The notes under the pieces: model-generated
The model's database searches: none
The model's input: the letters and a program-made list of their open reading frames with translations, nothing else
Told to the model about the DNA's origin: nothing
Made by a program: the position numbers and the translations under genes
In this document: positions 15,892 to 23,596 of the stretch, one piece after another
Layout of the letters: each line of letters starts with the position of its first letter
Numbering within the stretch: the stretch's first letter is position 1
Source of the DNA: Rhodospirillaceae bacterium
GTDB lineage: Bacteria; Pseudomonadota; Alphaproteobacteria; DSM-16000; Inquilinaceae
Length of the DNA stretch: 63,841 nt
Direction: 5' to 3'
Assembly (NCBI GenBank): GCA_020638595.1
Contig: JACKIG010000019.1
Location: 1 to 63,841, forward strand

Positions 15892-17106
15892 TCAGCGTGC
15901 CCGTGCCGAAAGCCAGCGTGCCAGCGGCTGCCACACGTCGCGCCTGGCGCCGCCGCCCACCATCATGCCGATATGGCCCAGGGGCGGTTCCACCACCTCC
16001 GCCCCCGGCATGGCCGCTGCCAGCGCGCGTGCGCTGGCCGGCGGCACGATGCGGTCGCGGGCAGGGATCATGTGCAGGCTGGGGCGGCGGACGGCCCCAG
16101 GCATCACGGGACGCTGGGCGATGCGCCAGCGGCCGCGCGCGGGCGTGTTCTCCCCGTACCATCCGGCCAGGCATTCCCGGGCAACCGGCCCGGCCAGGGG
16201 CACGCCGTCGTTCAGCCAGTCTTCCAGCGCCACGAAGGCTTCGGCCCGCTCGCCGGGACCGTCGGCGAAGGCCATGAACTTGGCGACGGTGGACAGCGGG
16301 TCGATGCCGGCGAACAGCGTCTGCAGGACATCGACGGGAAGCTCGCCCCAGCTGTCCAGAAGCGGCCCCAGCATCGCGGCGACATCGGCGCCGCGGCGGG
16401 CGTGGTCGGGCGCTTCGGCGTGGAAATCCCACGGCGTCGCCAGCAGGGCGATGCCGGTGATCGCCTCGCGCCGGCGCTGGGCCAGCGCCACCGCCAGCAG
16501 GCCGCCCATGCAGTAGCCGACGACGGGCAGGGCGCCCTCGGCGAAATGCAGGGCCACGTCCAGCGCACGGTCCAGCCGCCCCGCGACATAGTCGGTCAGG
16601 GTGAAGTCGCGCGCCGCTTCGTCCGGCCGGCCCCAGTCCACCAGCAGCGGCCGCAGTCCCTGGTCCGCCAGCCACCGCAACAGGCTGTGCCGGGCCGACA
16701 GGTCGAGGATATAGCCGCGGTTGACCAGGGACGGCACGAACAGGGCCGCCGGGTGGCCGTCCGGCCGATAGTCCAGCAGCCGTGTCGAGCCTTCCTGCCA
16801 GAGCACGGGCGGATCGGGCAGGGCACGGCGATAGGGGTGACTGCGGTAGCGCGCGATACCGGTCAGCAGCTGGGCATGCCGGCGGTCGATCTCCCGCTCC
16901 AGGGCTTCGATGCCCCGGGCGTCGTGTTCAAGAAGCGCTGCGGCCGTTTGCGCCAGCCGTGGGTCCGTCGGATTCCAGCCGGGCAAGCCGCTCTTCAAGT
17001 GCGGCAAGACGGCGAGCGAGCTCGCCCAGGCCGTCTGGGCCAGCGCCAGGTGCAGCGCCAGCGGCCGCGGCCCCTGACGCGGAATCGCCAATGCCGGGGG
17101 CATCAT
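15892..17106 (-). CDS. PHA-synthase-like alpha/beta hydrolase (PhaC family)
   Basis: 404 residues. The nucleophile elbow is VGYCMGG with Cys199, the Cys-type lipase box of polyhydroxyalkanoate synthases; PSLVNRGYILDL, LLVDWGRPDE and TPWDFHAE match conserved PhaC blocks, and the triad is completed by Asp in PARDRIVPP and His in LGHIGMMVGG. It is close in size to class III PhaC subunits. Such enzymes polymerise (R)-3-hydroxyacyl-CoA. The ATG-ATG at 17106 is preceded by CGGAGG six bases upstream, which lies inside the neighbouring gene, so the two genes overlap by 179 bases in different frames. The segment GPRPLALHLALAQTAWASS just after the start looks like genuine family sequence, which supports the long overlap. 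Confidence 0.82.
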   Translation of the reverse strand: MMPPALAIPRQGPRPLALHLALAQTAWASSLAVLPHLKSGLPGWNPTDPRLAQTAAALLEHDARGIEALEREIDRRHAQLLTGIARYRSHPYRRALPDPPVLWQEGSTRLLDYRPDGHPAALFVPSLVNRGYILDLSARHSLLRWLADQGLRPLLVDWGRPDEAARDFTLTDYVAGRLDRALDVALHFAEGALPVVGYCMGGLLAVALAQRRREAITGIALLATPWDFHAEAPDHARRGADVAAMLGPLLDSWGELPVDVLQTLFAGIDPLSTVAKFMAFADGPGERAEAFVALEDWLNDGVPLAGPVARECLAGWYGENTPARGRWRIAQRPVMPGAVRRPSLHMIPARDRIVPPASARALAAAMPGAEVVEPPLGHIGMMVGGGARRDVWQPLARWLSARAR

Positions 17107-17314
17107 TGCTTGCCTCCGATCGCGCTGCGGCGGACAGTGGGACAAAGGAAACCTGCATCAGCGGCGCCAGCGCGCCCATTTGCCGGTTGAACAGACTCAC
17201 CATGCGGGCAAGGGCCTCGCTCGATTCCGGGTCGGCGGCCAGGGCCGACCATTGGTCCTGCCAGAGGTCCAGGTAACGGCGGGCCAGATCTGCGGCGGTT
17301 TCGGTATCGGGCAT
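16928..17314 (-). CDS. Small helical protein overlapping the PhaC-like gene (PhaE/phasin-like candidate)
   Basis: 128 residues from ATG 17314 (MPDTETAADLARRYLDLWQ). The N-terminal half is amphipathic helix with Trp residues; a Gly/Ala/Pro-rich linker follows, then a leucine-zipper-like stretch near the C terminus (LARRLAALEERLARLE). Size, position directly upstream of a PhaC-like gene and helical character suggest a PhaE-type subunit or phasin-like partner, but there is no diagnostic motif, so this is inference. Its last 179 bases also encode the start of the PhaC-like protein in another frame. It is divergent from phaR across about 220 bases. Confidence 0.6.
   Translation of the reverse strand: MPDTETAADLARRYLDLWQDQWSALAADPESSEALARMVSLFNRQMGALAPLMQVSFVPLSAAARSEASNDAPGIGDSASGAAAAGAAPGAGPDGLGELARRLAALEERLARLESDGPTAGANGRSAS
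17113..17117 (-). promoter_or_regulatory. Ribosome-binding site of the PhaC-like gene, inside the upstream gene
   Basis: The plus strand reads CCTCC here, giving GGAGG on the coding strand with a spacing of six bases to ATG 17106. This near-perfect Shine-Dalgarno decides the PhaC-like start and supports real overlapping translation. Confidence 0.7.
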
Positions 17315-17535
17315 GTATAGGATTATATCGAAGTTTTGCCGATTGCCTAGGTCCGAGTCGCCTCGCACGGTCCGGGATGCCCGCAGCCGGACACGTCTTG
17401 CGTCGCCGCCGGCCTCGCGAAGTGCGTGCGACCTTCTTCAACAGACGCTAGTACTTGCACAAAGCCACCCGCATCCGTTACCAAGTGTAGGGGGAGCAGA
17501 CGTCCGGCGTTCTGCGCACCCTCGAGGCAAGGACG

Positions 17536-18192
17536 ATGACCGGCAAGGACTCTACTGACACCGCCCCCATCACGATCAAGAAGTATGCCAATCGGCGCCT
17601 CTACAACACGGCGACGAGCAGCTATGTGACCCTCGACCATCTCTGTCAGATGGTAAAGGACTCAGCTGATTTCGTCGTCTACGATGCAAAGACCGGTGAG
17701 GATATCACACGGTCTGTGCTGACCCACATCATCGTGGAGGAAGAGGCCAAGGGGCATAACTTGCTGCCCATCAGCTTTCTGCGACAGTTGATCAGCCTCT
17801 ATGGCGACAACATGCAGTGGATGGTGCCGCGCTACTTGGAATACTCGATGCAGGTCTTTGCCCGCAATCAGGAGCAGATCCGCGCTTATTTCCAGGAAAC
17901 GGTCAGCGGGCTTTTTCCCTTCGGCGCGCTGGAGGAGATGGGCAAGCAGAACGTCGCCATGATGGAACGTGCGATGCGGATGTTCACGCCGTTCGCCGCG
18001 CCGTCCGGCGGATCGGCGGGCAGCGGGGATACCGCGCAGGCCCCGACCGTCGCCGACCTGACGATGGACGAGCTGCAGGCGCGCCTGTCGGAGCTGCAGG
18101 AGCAGATCCGCATGGTCAAGCAGCTGACCGGATCGAAGCCGAAGGAACAGGCTGCGACCCCGGTGAAGGAGCGGGTCGAACAGGCCAAATAG
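17536..18192 (+). CDS. phaR: Polyhydroxyalkanoate synthesis repressor PhaR
   Basis: 218 residues. The N-terminal DNA-binding domain is diagnostic: ITIKKYANRRLYNTATSSYV, LDHLCQMV and FVVYDAKTGEDITRSVL; the PHB-accumulation domain follows (HNLLPISFLRQLISLYG, YLEYSMQVFARNQEQ). The C terminus (about 165-195) is a predicted coiled coil. PhaR represses phasin and PHB genes and is titrated off DNA by PHB granules. It sits divergently from the small helical/PhaC-like pair, as expected for a local regulator. Start ATG 17536 is within a GCAAGGACG context. Length is slightly above the usual ~190-200 residues because of the acidic/Ala-rich tail. Confidence 0.95.
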   Translation: MTGKDSTDTAPITIKKYANRRLYNTATSSYVTLDHLCQMVKDSADFVVYDAKTGEDITRSVLTHIIVEEEAKGHNLLPISFLRQLISLYGDNMQWMVPRYLEYSMQVFARNQEQIRAYFQETVSGLFPFGALEEMGKQNVAMMERAMRMFTPFAAPSGGSAGSGDTAQAPTVADLTMDELQARLSELQEQIRMVKQLTGSKPKEQAATPVKERVEQAK

Positions 18193-18320
18193 GCGGCGGA
18201 TCCGCACCCGCCCTTCCCATTGCGCACGGAACCGACCGGACGGCCGCGGGCAGGCCATGGCCCGCAGGTGTCGGCACGGGGTAAGCTGGGCACCCTTCCG
18301 CTGCCTTGCGAGGTTCGCCC

Positions 18321-18728
18321 ATGCCCACCGTTCCGCTGATCGAGATCGAAGACGCACCGCCGGAGGTGCGGGCCGTCTACGACGACATCATGGCCACCCG
18401 CGGCGTCGACTGGATCAACAATTTCTGGAAGGCGCTGGCCAACCATCCCCAGCTGCTGGCCGAAACCTGGTCCCGCCTGAAGCAGGTGATGGGGCCGGGT
18501 GCCCTGGATCCGCTGACCAAGGAGATGATCTACGTCGCCGTCAGCATCGCCAATGGCTGCGACTACTGCATCGCCAGCCATACCGCCGCGGCCCGTGCCA
18601 AGGGGATGGGCGAGGCGGCCCATGGCGAGCTGATCGCCGTCGTCGGGCTGGCGGCGCAGCTGAACCGCGTCGTCCAGGCCTATCGCGTGCCGGTGGACGA
18701 CGTCTTCCAGGGTCCCCCCACATCGTGA
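18321..18728 (+). CDS. Carboxymuconolactone decarboxylase / AhpD-like protein
   Basis: 135 residues from ATG 18321 (MPTVPLIEIEDAPPEVRAVY), with GAGG about nine bases upstream. The helical CMD domain carries the redox motif C80-D-Y-C83 followed by ASHTAAARAKGM, the AhpD-type CxxC-x3-H pattern, and the N-terminal WINNFWKALANHP block. Members are peroxidase-linked reductants or alkylhydroperoxidase-like; the true reductant and substrate are unknown here. Its TGA shares bases with the GTG of the Nudix gene (GTGA), which in turn is coupled to the dehydrogenase gene, so the three are one transcription-translation unit. Confidence 0.85.
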   Translation: MPTVPLIEIEDAPPEVRAVYDDIMATRGVDWINNFWKALANHPQLLAETWSRLKQVMGPGALDPLTKEMIYVAVSIANGCDYCIASHTAAARAKGMGEAAHGELIAVVGLAAQLNRVVQAYRVPVDDVFQGPPTS

Positions 18729-19228
18729 GCGCGCCGATCCCGCCGGATGCGACGGCTGCCCGGCTGCCTCCGACGCGGCCGCCCCCGACACGGCCGGTGG
18801 TCGGCATCGGCGTCGTCATCTGGCGCGGCAGCCGCGTGCTGCTGATTCGCCGTGCCCACCCGCCGCGCGCCGGCGAATGGAGCCTGCCCGGCGGCCATCA
18901 GGAGCTGGGCGAGACCGTGTTCGAGGCGGCCGTCCGCGAGGCGCGGGAAGAAACCGCGCTGCACATCGTGCCCCAGGGCATCATCACGGTCGTCGATTCC
19001 ATCGCACGCGACGACGGCGGCGCGATCCGCCACCATTTCACGCTGGTGGAGATCCTGGCGGACGGTCCGGAGGGCGAGGCCGTCGCCGGCGACGATGCCG
19101 CAGCCGTGCGCTGGACCGACCTGGCGGAGATCGACGACCTGGTGGCGTGGTCGGAGACCCGCCGCGTCATCCGGCTGGCCGCCGCCCTGCGTCAGACCCA
19201 ACACATACGGGCAGAGACCGCACCATGA
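18725..19228 (+). CDS. Nudix hydrolase
   Basis: 167 residues from GTG 18725, overlapping the previous stop. The Nudix box G-x5-E-x7-R-E-x2-E-E runs from about Gly57 (GGHQELGETVFEAAVREARE, then ETAL). The preceding strand GIGVVIWRGSRVLLIRRAH and the following ITVVDSIARDDGGAIRHHF are typical of ADP-ribose or NUDT-type pyrophosphatases that sanitise nucleotides. The 25-residue N terminus is Pro/Thr-rich and may be disordered. Substrate cannot be told. It is coupled by ATGA to the tartrate/D-malate dehydrogenase gene. Confidence 0.9.
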   Translation: MSAPIPPDATAARLPPTRPPPTRPVVGIGVVIWRGSRVLLIRRAHPPRAGEWSLPGGHQELGETVFEAAVREAREETALHIVPQGIITVVDSIARDDGGAIRHHFTLVEILADGPEGEAVAGDDAAAVRWTDLAEIDDLVAWSETRRVIRLAAALRQTQHIRAETAP

Positions 19229-20295
19229 CCGATCGCAAGACCTATCGCATTGCCCTGATCCCCGGGGACGGCATCGGCCGCGAGGTCATTCCCGAAGGCG
19301 TACGCGTACTGGAGGCCGCCGCCAAGGCGTACGGTTTCGGGCTGGAGTGGATGGAGTACGACTGGTCCTGCGAGCGCTATCACAAGACCGGTCGCCTGAT
19401 GCCCGAGGACGGCGTCGACCAGGTGAAGCGCAGCGACGCGATCCTCCTGGGCGCCGTCGGCTTCCCCGGCGTGCCCGACCACGTCTCGCTGTGGGGGCTG
19501 CTGATCCCGCTGCGGCGCGAGCTGAAGCAGTACGTCAACCTGCGCCCCGTGCGGCTGTTGAAAGGCATCACCTCGCCGCTGGCGGGCCGCGGTCCCGCGG
19601 ACATCGACTTCGTCGTCGTGCGCGAGAACAACGAAGGCGAATATTCGGAAATTGGCGGCCGCATCTATGCCGGCACCGATGACGAAATGGTCATCCAGGA
19701 ATCGGTGTTCACCCGGCGCGGCGTCGACCGCATCCTGAAATACGCGTTCGAGCTGGCGCAAGGCCGTCCGCGGCGGCATCTCACCTCCGCCACCAAGTCC
19801 AACGGCATCGTCCACACCATGCCGTTCTGGGACGAACGCTTCGCCGCCATGGCGCGCCGCTATCCGGACGTGGCGACGGCGCAATTCCACGTCGACATCC
19901 TGACCGCCCATTTCGTCCAGCATCCGGACTGGTTCGACGTCGTCGTCGGCTCCAACCTGTTCGGCGACATCCTGTCGGACCTGGGGCCGGCGGTGGCCGG
20001 GTCCATCGGCATCGCACCCGCCGCCAACATCAACCCGGAGCGCGAGTTCCCGTCGATGTTCGAGCCCGTGCATGGCAGCGCGCCCGACATTGCCGGCCAG
20101 GGCATCGCCAACCCCATCGCCACCATCTGGTGCGCCGCCCAGATGCTGGACCATCTGGGGCAGGCCGAAGCCGCCGCCGCGGTGATGCGCGCCATCGAGA
20201 CGGTGCTGGTGGAACCGGCCTTGCGCACCCGCGACCTGGGCGGCACGGCCGACACCGTGGCGTGCGGGCGTGCCGTGGCCGATGCGGTGGCGTGA
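19225..20295 (+). CDS. Tartrate dehydrogenase / D-malate dehydrogenase (isocitrate-isopropylmalate family)
   Basis: 356 residues, the typical length of TDH/DmlA-type beta-decarboxylating dehydrogenases. Visible motifs: IALIPGDGIGREVIPEG at the N terminus, LLGAVGFPGVPDHVSLWG, LRPVRLLKGI, the substrate segment ENNEGEYSEIGGR, TSATKSN, VDILTAHFVQHP and the metal/NAD block VVGSNLFGDILSDLGP, then EPVHGSAPDIAG. The VPDHVSLWG segment distinguishes the tartrate/D-malate group from LeuB. It oxidises D-malate or tartrate with NAD and divalent metal. ATG 19225 overlaps the Nudix stop by four bases. A GC hairpin follows the stop codon. Confidence 0.88.
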   Translation: MTDRKTYRIALIPGDGIGREVIPEGVRVLEAAAKAYGFGLEWMEYDWSCERYHKTGRLMPEDGVDQVKRSDAILLGAVGFPGVPDHVSLWGLLIPLRRELKQYVNLRPVRLLKGITSPLAGRGPADIDFVVVRENNEGEYSEIGGRIYAGTDDEMVIQESVFTRRGVDRILKYAFELAQGRPRRHLTSATKSNGIVHTMPFWDERFAAMARRYPDVATAQFHVDILTAHFVQHPDWFDVVVGSNLFGDILSDLGPAVAGSIGIAPAANINPEREFPSMFEPVHGSAPDIAGQGIANPIATIWCAAQMLDHLGQAEAAAAVMRAIETVLVEPALRTRDLGGTADTVACGRAVADAVA

Positions 20296-20310
20296 GGGCG
20301 GTTGGGCTCG

Positions 20311-20329
20311 GCACCGGTCCCGCCGGTGC
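20311..20329 (+). terminator. GC-rich hairpin after the dehydrogenase gene
   Basis: GCACCGG (20311-20317) pairs with CCGGTGC (20323-20329) around a 5-base loop, 16 bases after the stop codon. It probably ends the AhpD-Nudix-dehydrogenase transcript before the promoter at 20367; there is no T-tract. Confidence 0.45.
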
Positions 20330-20366
20330 GGGCACCGTCGATCCTGCCCCCTTCGGCTGCGTTCCG

Positions 20367-20375
20367 TGCTATACT
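20367..20375 (+). promoter_or_regulatory. Extended -10 promoter candidate for the small membrane protein
   Basis: The sequence TG-C-TATACT (TG at 20367-20368, TATACT at 20370-20375) is a good extended -10 element. No good -35 hexamer is present at the usual distance, which extended -10 promoters tolerate. Transcription would begin near 20382, ten bases before the structured leader. Confidence 0.5.
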
Positions 20376-20391
20376 GTCAATCGTAGTATCA

Positions 20392-20470
20392 GGTGGCCTT
20401 CGCCCGGCGACGGGGTGTTGGTAACGCCGTCGGGCTCCGGATTCTTTGGCGAAGGTCGCCAAACCGGAGG
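20392..20470 (+). promoter_or_regulatory. Riboswitch-like leader with two mutually exclusive folds
   Basis: Fold A: bases 20392-20404 pair with 20448-20460 (13 pairs including two G-U), closing over an inner hairpin in which 20408-20411 pair with 20429-20432 and 20414-20419 with 20423-20428; this leaves the ribosome-binding site free. Fold B: 20445-20452 (TTTGGCGA) pair perfectly with 20456-20463 (TCGCCAAA), extended after a 4-base bulge by CTCCGG (20435-20440) with CCGGAG (20464-20469), which buries the Shine-Dalgarno GGAGG at 20466-20470. The folds share 20448-20460 and cannot coexist. This is the architecture of a translational riboswitch, attenuator or RNA thermometer. It does not match any riboswitch class whose core I can recognise. 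Confidence 0.65.
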
Positions 20471-20478
20471 CGGTTGAC

Positions 20479-20634
20479 ATGACGGGCCTTGCTTTCTGGG
20501 GTTCCCACCATCGGCATGCCCATGCCGGTCACGGGCCGGAGCTGCATCGCGAAGACCAGTTCGCCGAATGGATTCATCCGGCCATCGGCGACGTCCTGAT
20601 TCTGGCACTGCTTGTTCTGTTGCTGTTCGTCTGA
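20479..20634 (+). CDS. Tiny His-rich single-pass membrane protein
   Basis: 51 residues from ATG 20479, with GGAGG eight bases upstream. The N-terminal half contains a His cluster (SHHRHAHAGHG, His10, 11, 13, 15, 18, and one more at 23) and acidic residues; the C-terminal end is one hydrophobic segment (DVLILALLVLLLFV) that stops almost flush with the membrane. The His cluster suggests metal or proton binding. The protein is preceded by a promoter and the structured leader at 20392-20470, which argues that it is a real, regulated gene. No family is recognised. It is convergent with the RNA methyltransferase gene, 14 bases away. Confidence 0.7.
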   Translation: MTGLAFWGSHHRHAHAGHGPELHREDQFAEWIHPAIGDVLILALLVLLLFV

Positions 20635-20648
20635 CCGGGCCGGCGCCG

Positions 20649-21179
20649 TCAGCCTTTGGAACGGATCAGCGGCCGCCCGAATTCGGCCGGCGGTAGCGGC
20701 GCGGTCGGTCCGCCCGGCATCAGCGGACGCGCGGGAAACCGTTCCAGGCTGATCAGCCGGTCGTACATCACCAGTGCCCCGGCCAGGGCCAGGTTCAGCG
20801 AGAACCGCGTCGGCACCTGCACGGTGTGGTCCGCGCGTGCCATCAGCTCCTCCGACAGGCCATAGCGCTCGGACCCCAGTACATAGGCCGCCTGGCGGGG
20901 ATGGCGGAAGCTGGGCAGGGCCACGGCGTCGCCCGCAATCTCCACCGCCACCAGGCTGCATCCGGTCGGCAGCACCAGCGACGCCGCGTCCGGAAAGACA
21001 TAGAAGGGCACCTGGCCCGCGGCACTGCTGGTGTCAGTGCTGTCGAGGGCATCCAGGTCGGCCACCGGCGCGATGACGAAGGCGAACGCCGCACCGAAGG
21101 CGTGCGCCGTGCGCAGGACCGCGCCGACATTGCGGGGCTTGCTGACCCCTTCCACCCCGATGGCGAAATAGCCTCTCAT
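20649..21179 (-). CDS. SpoU/TrmH-family RNA methyltransferase
   Basis: 176 residues, the size of a minimal SPOUT methyltransferase without extra RNA-binding domain. It shows GVSKPRNVGAVLRTAHAFGA (motif 1, Asn-Arg region), the glycine motif YVLGSERYGLSEELM (motif 2) and PTRFSLNLALAGALVMYD (motif 3), together forming the trefoil-knot SAM site. Family members 2'-O-methylate tRNA or rRNA; the target is not evident, TrmL/TrmH-like being possible. The C-terminal ~30 residues are Pro-rich. It is divergent from the asparaginase gene across 97 bases. ATG at 21179. Confidence 0.87.
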   Translation of the reverse strand: MRGYFAIGVEGVSKPRNVGAVLRTAHAFGAAFAFVIAPVADLDALDSTDTSSAAGQVPFYVFPDAASLVLPTGCSLVAVEIAGDAVALPSFRHPRQAAYVLGSERYGLSEELMARADHTVQVPTRFSLNLALAGALVMYDRLISLERFPARPLMPGGPTAPLPPAEFGRPLIRSKG

Positions 21180-21276
21180 GGTGGCGGACCTTGCCCGCGG
21201 TGCCGGCCGGGTGCAAGGTCTGCCCGCATCGGCCCTTCATCGACCCATCATCGCCCCTCCATCGACCGGACCCGCC

Positions 21277-22332
21277 ATGCCGCACGACCATGCCACCGAC
21301 CACCGCCCCGACGGCGCGGCACACGGGGGCGCCGTCCCCATGGTGGAGGTGACGCGCGGCGACATCGTCGAAAGCTGCCATTGGGGCGCGGCGGTCATCG
21401 CCGACGCCCACGGCCGGGTCGCGGACGCGTGGGGCGACTTCGAACGGCCGGTCTACCCGCGGTCCGCCGTCAAGGCCATCCAAGCGCTGGCGATCGTCGA
21501 GACGGGGGCGGCCGCCGCCCTGGACATCACCGAGGCCGAACTGGCGCTGGCCTGCGCCTCGCATACGGGGGAGCCGGCGCACACCCGGGCGGTCGGCGCC
21601 TGGCTGGCGCGGATGGGATTGTCGGAGGCGGACCTCGAATGCGGCGCGCACCCGCCCTATGACGAGGACACGGCCGCAACCCTGATCCGCCGGGGCGAGG
21701 CCCCGGGTCCGGTGCACAACAACTGTTCCGGCAAGCACACCGGCATGCTGGCGACGGCCCTGCACCGGGGCGAGCCGACCAGGGGCTATGCGGAGCTGAC
21801 GCACCCGGTGCAGCAGCGCATCCTCGGCATCCTGGAGATGATGACGGGCCAGGACCTGGGCCAGGCGCCGCGGGCGCGCGACGGCTGTTCGATCCCGACT
21901 TTCGCGGTGTCGCTGGGCGGGCTGGCCGTCGCCATGTCGCGCCTGGCCGACCCCGACGGCCTGCCGGACCGCCGTGCCGAAGCCGTGGCGCAGGTCCGCC
22001 GCGCCTGGGGCGGCCATCCGCACATGGTCGGCGGCCGCGGCCGGTTCGACACCGCGTTGATGACCGCGGTTGCCGGACGCGTGCTGACCAAGGGCGGGGC
22101 GGAAGGCGTGCACTGCGCCTGCCTGCCCGGGCTGGGCCTGGGCATCGCGCTGAAGGTGGAGGACGGAACGGCCCGCGCCGGGCCGGTCGCCATGGGCGCC
22201 TTGCTGCGCCATGTGGGCGCCCTGGGCGAGGATGAGGCCAAGGCGCTGGCCGGGCATCTGCGCCCGCCGCTGGTCAACCGCCGCGGCTTCGCGGTGGGCG
22301 AGGTGCGGCCGGCGGCCGGGTTCCCGTCGTGA
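21277..22332 (+). CDS. L-asparaginase II, Rhizobium etli (AnsA) type
   Basis: 351 residues from ATG 21277 (MPHDHATDHRPDG); the frame is open 33 codons upstream but without a good signal. Conserved blocks of the asparaginase II family: RGDIVESCHWGAAV, VYPRSAVKAIQALAIVE, ACASHTGEPAHTRAV with the Ser/His of the active site, ECGAHPPYDED, HNNCSGKHTGMLA with catalytic Ser-Gly-Lys, and DGCSIPTFAVSL. The family hydrolyses L-asparagine to aspartate and ammonia and is unrelated to the E. coli enzymes. The start is preceded by a His/Asp-rich leader of about 25 residues. Its stop overlaps the GTG of the methyltransferase gene (GTGA). Confidence 0.9.
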   Translation: MPHDHATDHRPDGAAHGGAVPMVEVTRGDIVESCHWGAAVIADAHGRVADAWGDFERPVYPRSAVKAIQALAIVETGAAAALDITEAELALACASHTGEPAHTRAVGAWLARMGLSEADLECGAHPPYDEDTAATLIRRGEAPGPVHNNCSGKHTGMLATALHRGEPTRGYAELTHPVQQRILGILEMMTGQDLGQAPRARDGCSIPTFAVSLGGLAVAMSRLADPDGLPDRRAEAVAQVRRAWGGHPHMVGGRGRFDTALMTAVAGRVLTKGGAEGVHCACLPGLGLGIALKVEDGTARAGPVAMGALLRHVGALGEDEAKALAGHLRPPLVNRRGFAVGEVRPAAGFPS

Positions 22333-23567
22333 GCGGCGATCCGGTCGCCACCCAGTACGAGGCCTATCCCTACCCGGCCCGCAATCCGCGCGACGAACGC
22401 CGCCGGCTGGTCGAAGGCTCGCCCAGCCATCTCGACGAGGTCGCGCATTATGTCTTCGCGGGACGGCTGCCGCAGGGCCGGCCGTTGCGGGCGCTGGTCG
22501 CCGGCGGGGGGACCGGCGATGGCCTGATCATGCTGGCCCAGCATGCCGCCGACCGCGGCGTGGCGGCGGAGATCGTCTACCTGGACCTGTCGCAGGCGTC
22601 GCGTGCCATTGCCGAGGCACGGGCGCGGGAGCGCGGGCTGACATCCATCCGCTTCCTCCAGGGCTCGATCCTCGATATCGCGACCCTGGCGCCGGGACCG
22701 TTCGACTACATCGATTGCTGCGGCGTGCTGCACCACCTGCCCGACCCGCTGGCCGGATTGCGGGCCTTGGCCGGGGTCATGGGCCCCGCCGGCGGCATGG
22801 GGCTGATGCTGTACGCGCCCTACGGCCGCGAAGGGGTCTATCCGCTGCAATCGGCCCTGCGCCGCCTCGCCGGCGGGCAGGCACCGCGCGAGCGGCTGGC
22901 GCTGGCGCGACACCTGCTGGATGGCCTGCCGCCGACCAACGGCTTCCTGCGCAACCCCTGGCTGGGCGACCACAGGGCCAGCGACGCCGGCCTCTATGAC
23001 CTGCTGCTGCACGACCGCGACCGGCCCTACACGGTGGGCGAGATGGCGGCCCTGGTCGACGCGGCCGGGCTGGAGATCGCCAGCTTCATCCAGCCGGTGC
23101 GCTACCGCCCGGACACCTATGTGAAGCAGCCGCGCCTGCTGGCGCAGATCCGCACGCTGCCGGCGCTGGAACAGGCGGCCCTGGCGGAGGAACTGGTCGG
23201 CAACATAAAGGTCCACGTGGCTTATGTCGTTGCCAAGGGCCGGGCCGCCGCGGCCGTGGCCGATCCGGGTGCCCCGGGGCTGTGTCCGGTGCTGGCGGAA
23301 TCGGGCATGCCGGAATGGGCACGCGCCGTACGTCCCGGCAGCGCGCTGACGCTGGATATGGACGGCGTGCCCCTGCGCCTGACGCTGCCGCGCCTGACGG
23401 GGGCGATCCTGTCACATGTCGATGGGAAAACGCCGATCCCGGACCTCTATCGCGCCGTCGTTGCGGCGGGTGCCCGGGATGTCAGCTTCGAAGCCTTCCA
23501 GGGGCAGTTCGCGCAGCTTTATGCGGCCTTGAACGGCGTGGGGAAACTGTATCTCCGCCACCCGTGA
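22329..23567 (+). CDS. Class I SAM-dependent methyltransferase with C-terminal extension
   Basis: 412 residues from GTG 22329. The opening YEAYPYPARNPRDE and the SAM-binding loop ALVAGGGTGDGLIML, then IVYLDLSQASRAIAEARA, LQGSILD and DYIDCCGVLHHLPDP, define a Rossmann methyltransferase (about 10-260). The C-terminal ~120 residues (from about 305) form a separate domain with LDMDGVPLRLTLPRLTGAIL and ISDLYRAV-like helices of unknown role. The YPYP opening occurs in a set of bacterial methyltransferases of unknown substrate. It is translationally coupled to asparaginase, although no metabolic link is apparent. Confidence 0.85.
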   Translation: MSGDPVATQYEAYPYPARNPRDERRRLVEGSPSHLDEVAHYVFAGRLPQGRPLRALVAGGGTGDGLIMLAQHAADRGVAAEIVYLDLSQASRAIAEARARERGLTSIRFLQGSILDIATLAPGPFDYIDCCGVLHHLPDPLAGLRALAGVMGPAGGMGLMLYAPYGREGVYPLQSALRRLAGGQAPRERLALARHLLDGLPPTNGFLRNPWLGDHRASDAGLYDLLLHDRDRPYTVGEMAALVDAAGLEIASFIQPVRYRPDTYVKQPRLLAQIRTLPALEQAALAEELVGNIKVHVAYVVAKGRAAAAVADPGAPGLCPVLAESGMPEWARAVRPGSALTLDMDGVPLRLTLPRLTGAILSHVDGKTPIPDLYRAVVAAGARDVSFEAFQGQFAQLYAALNGVGKLYLRHP

Positions 23568-23596
23568 AGGCCGCATCGCTGCGGGGCATCGCCGGG

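Noticed and set aside
20392..20470. Known riboswitch identity (fluoride, yybP-ykoY manganese, SAM, guanidine) for the structured leader
   Set aside because: None of the conserved core sequences of these classes could be found; only the two-state pairing is supported.
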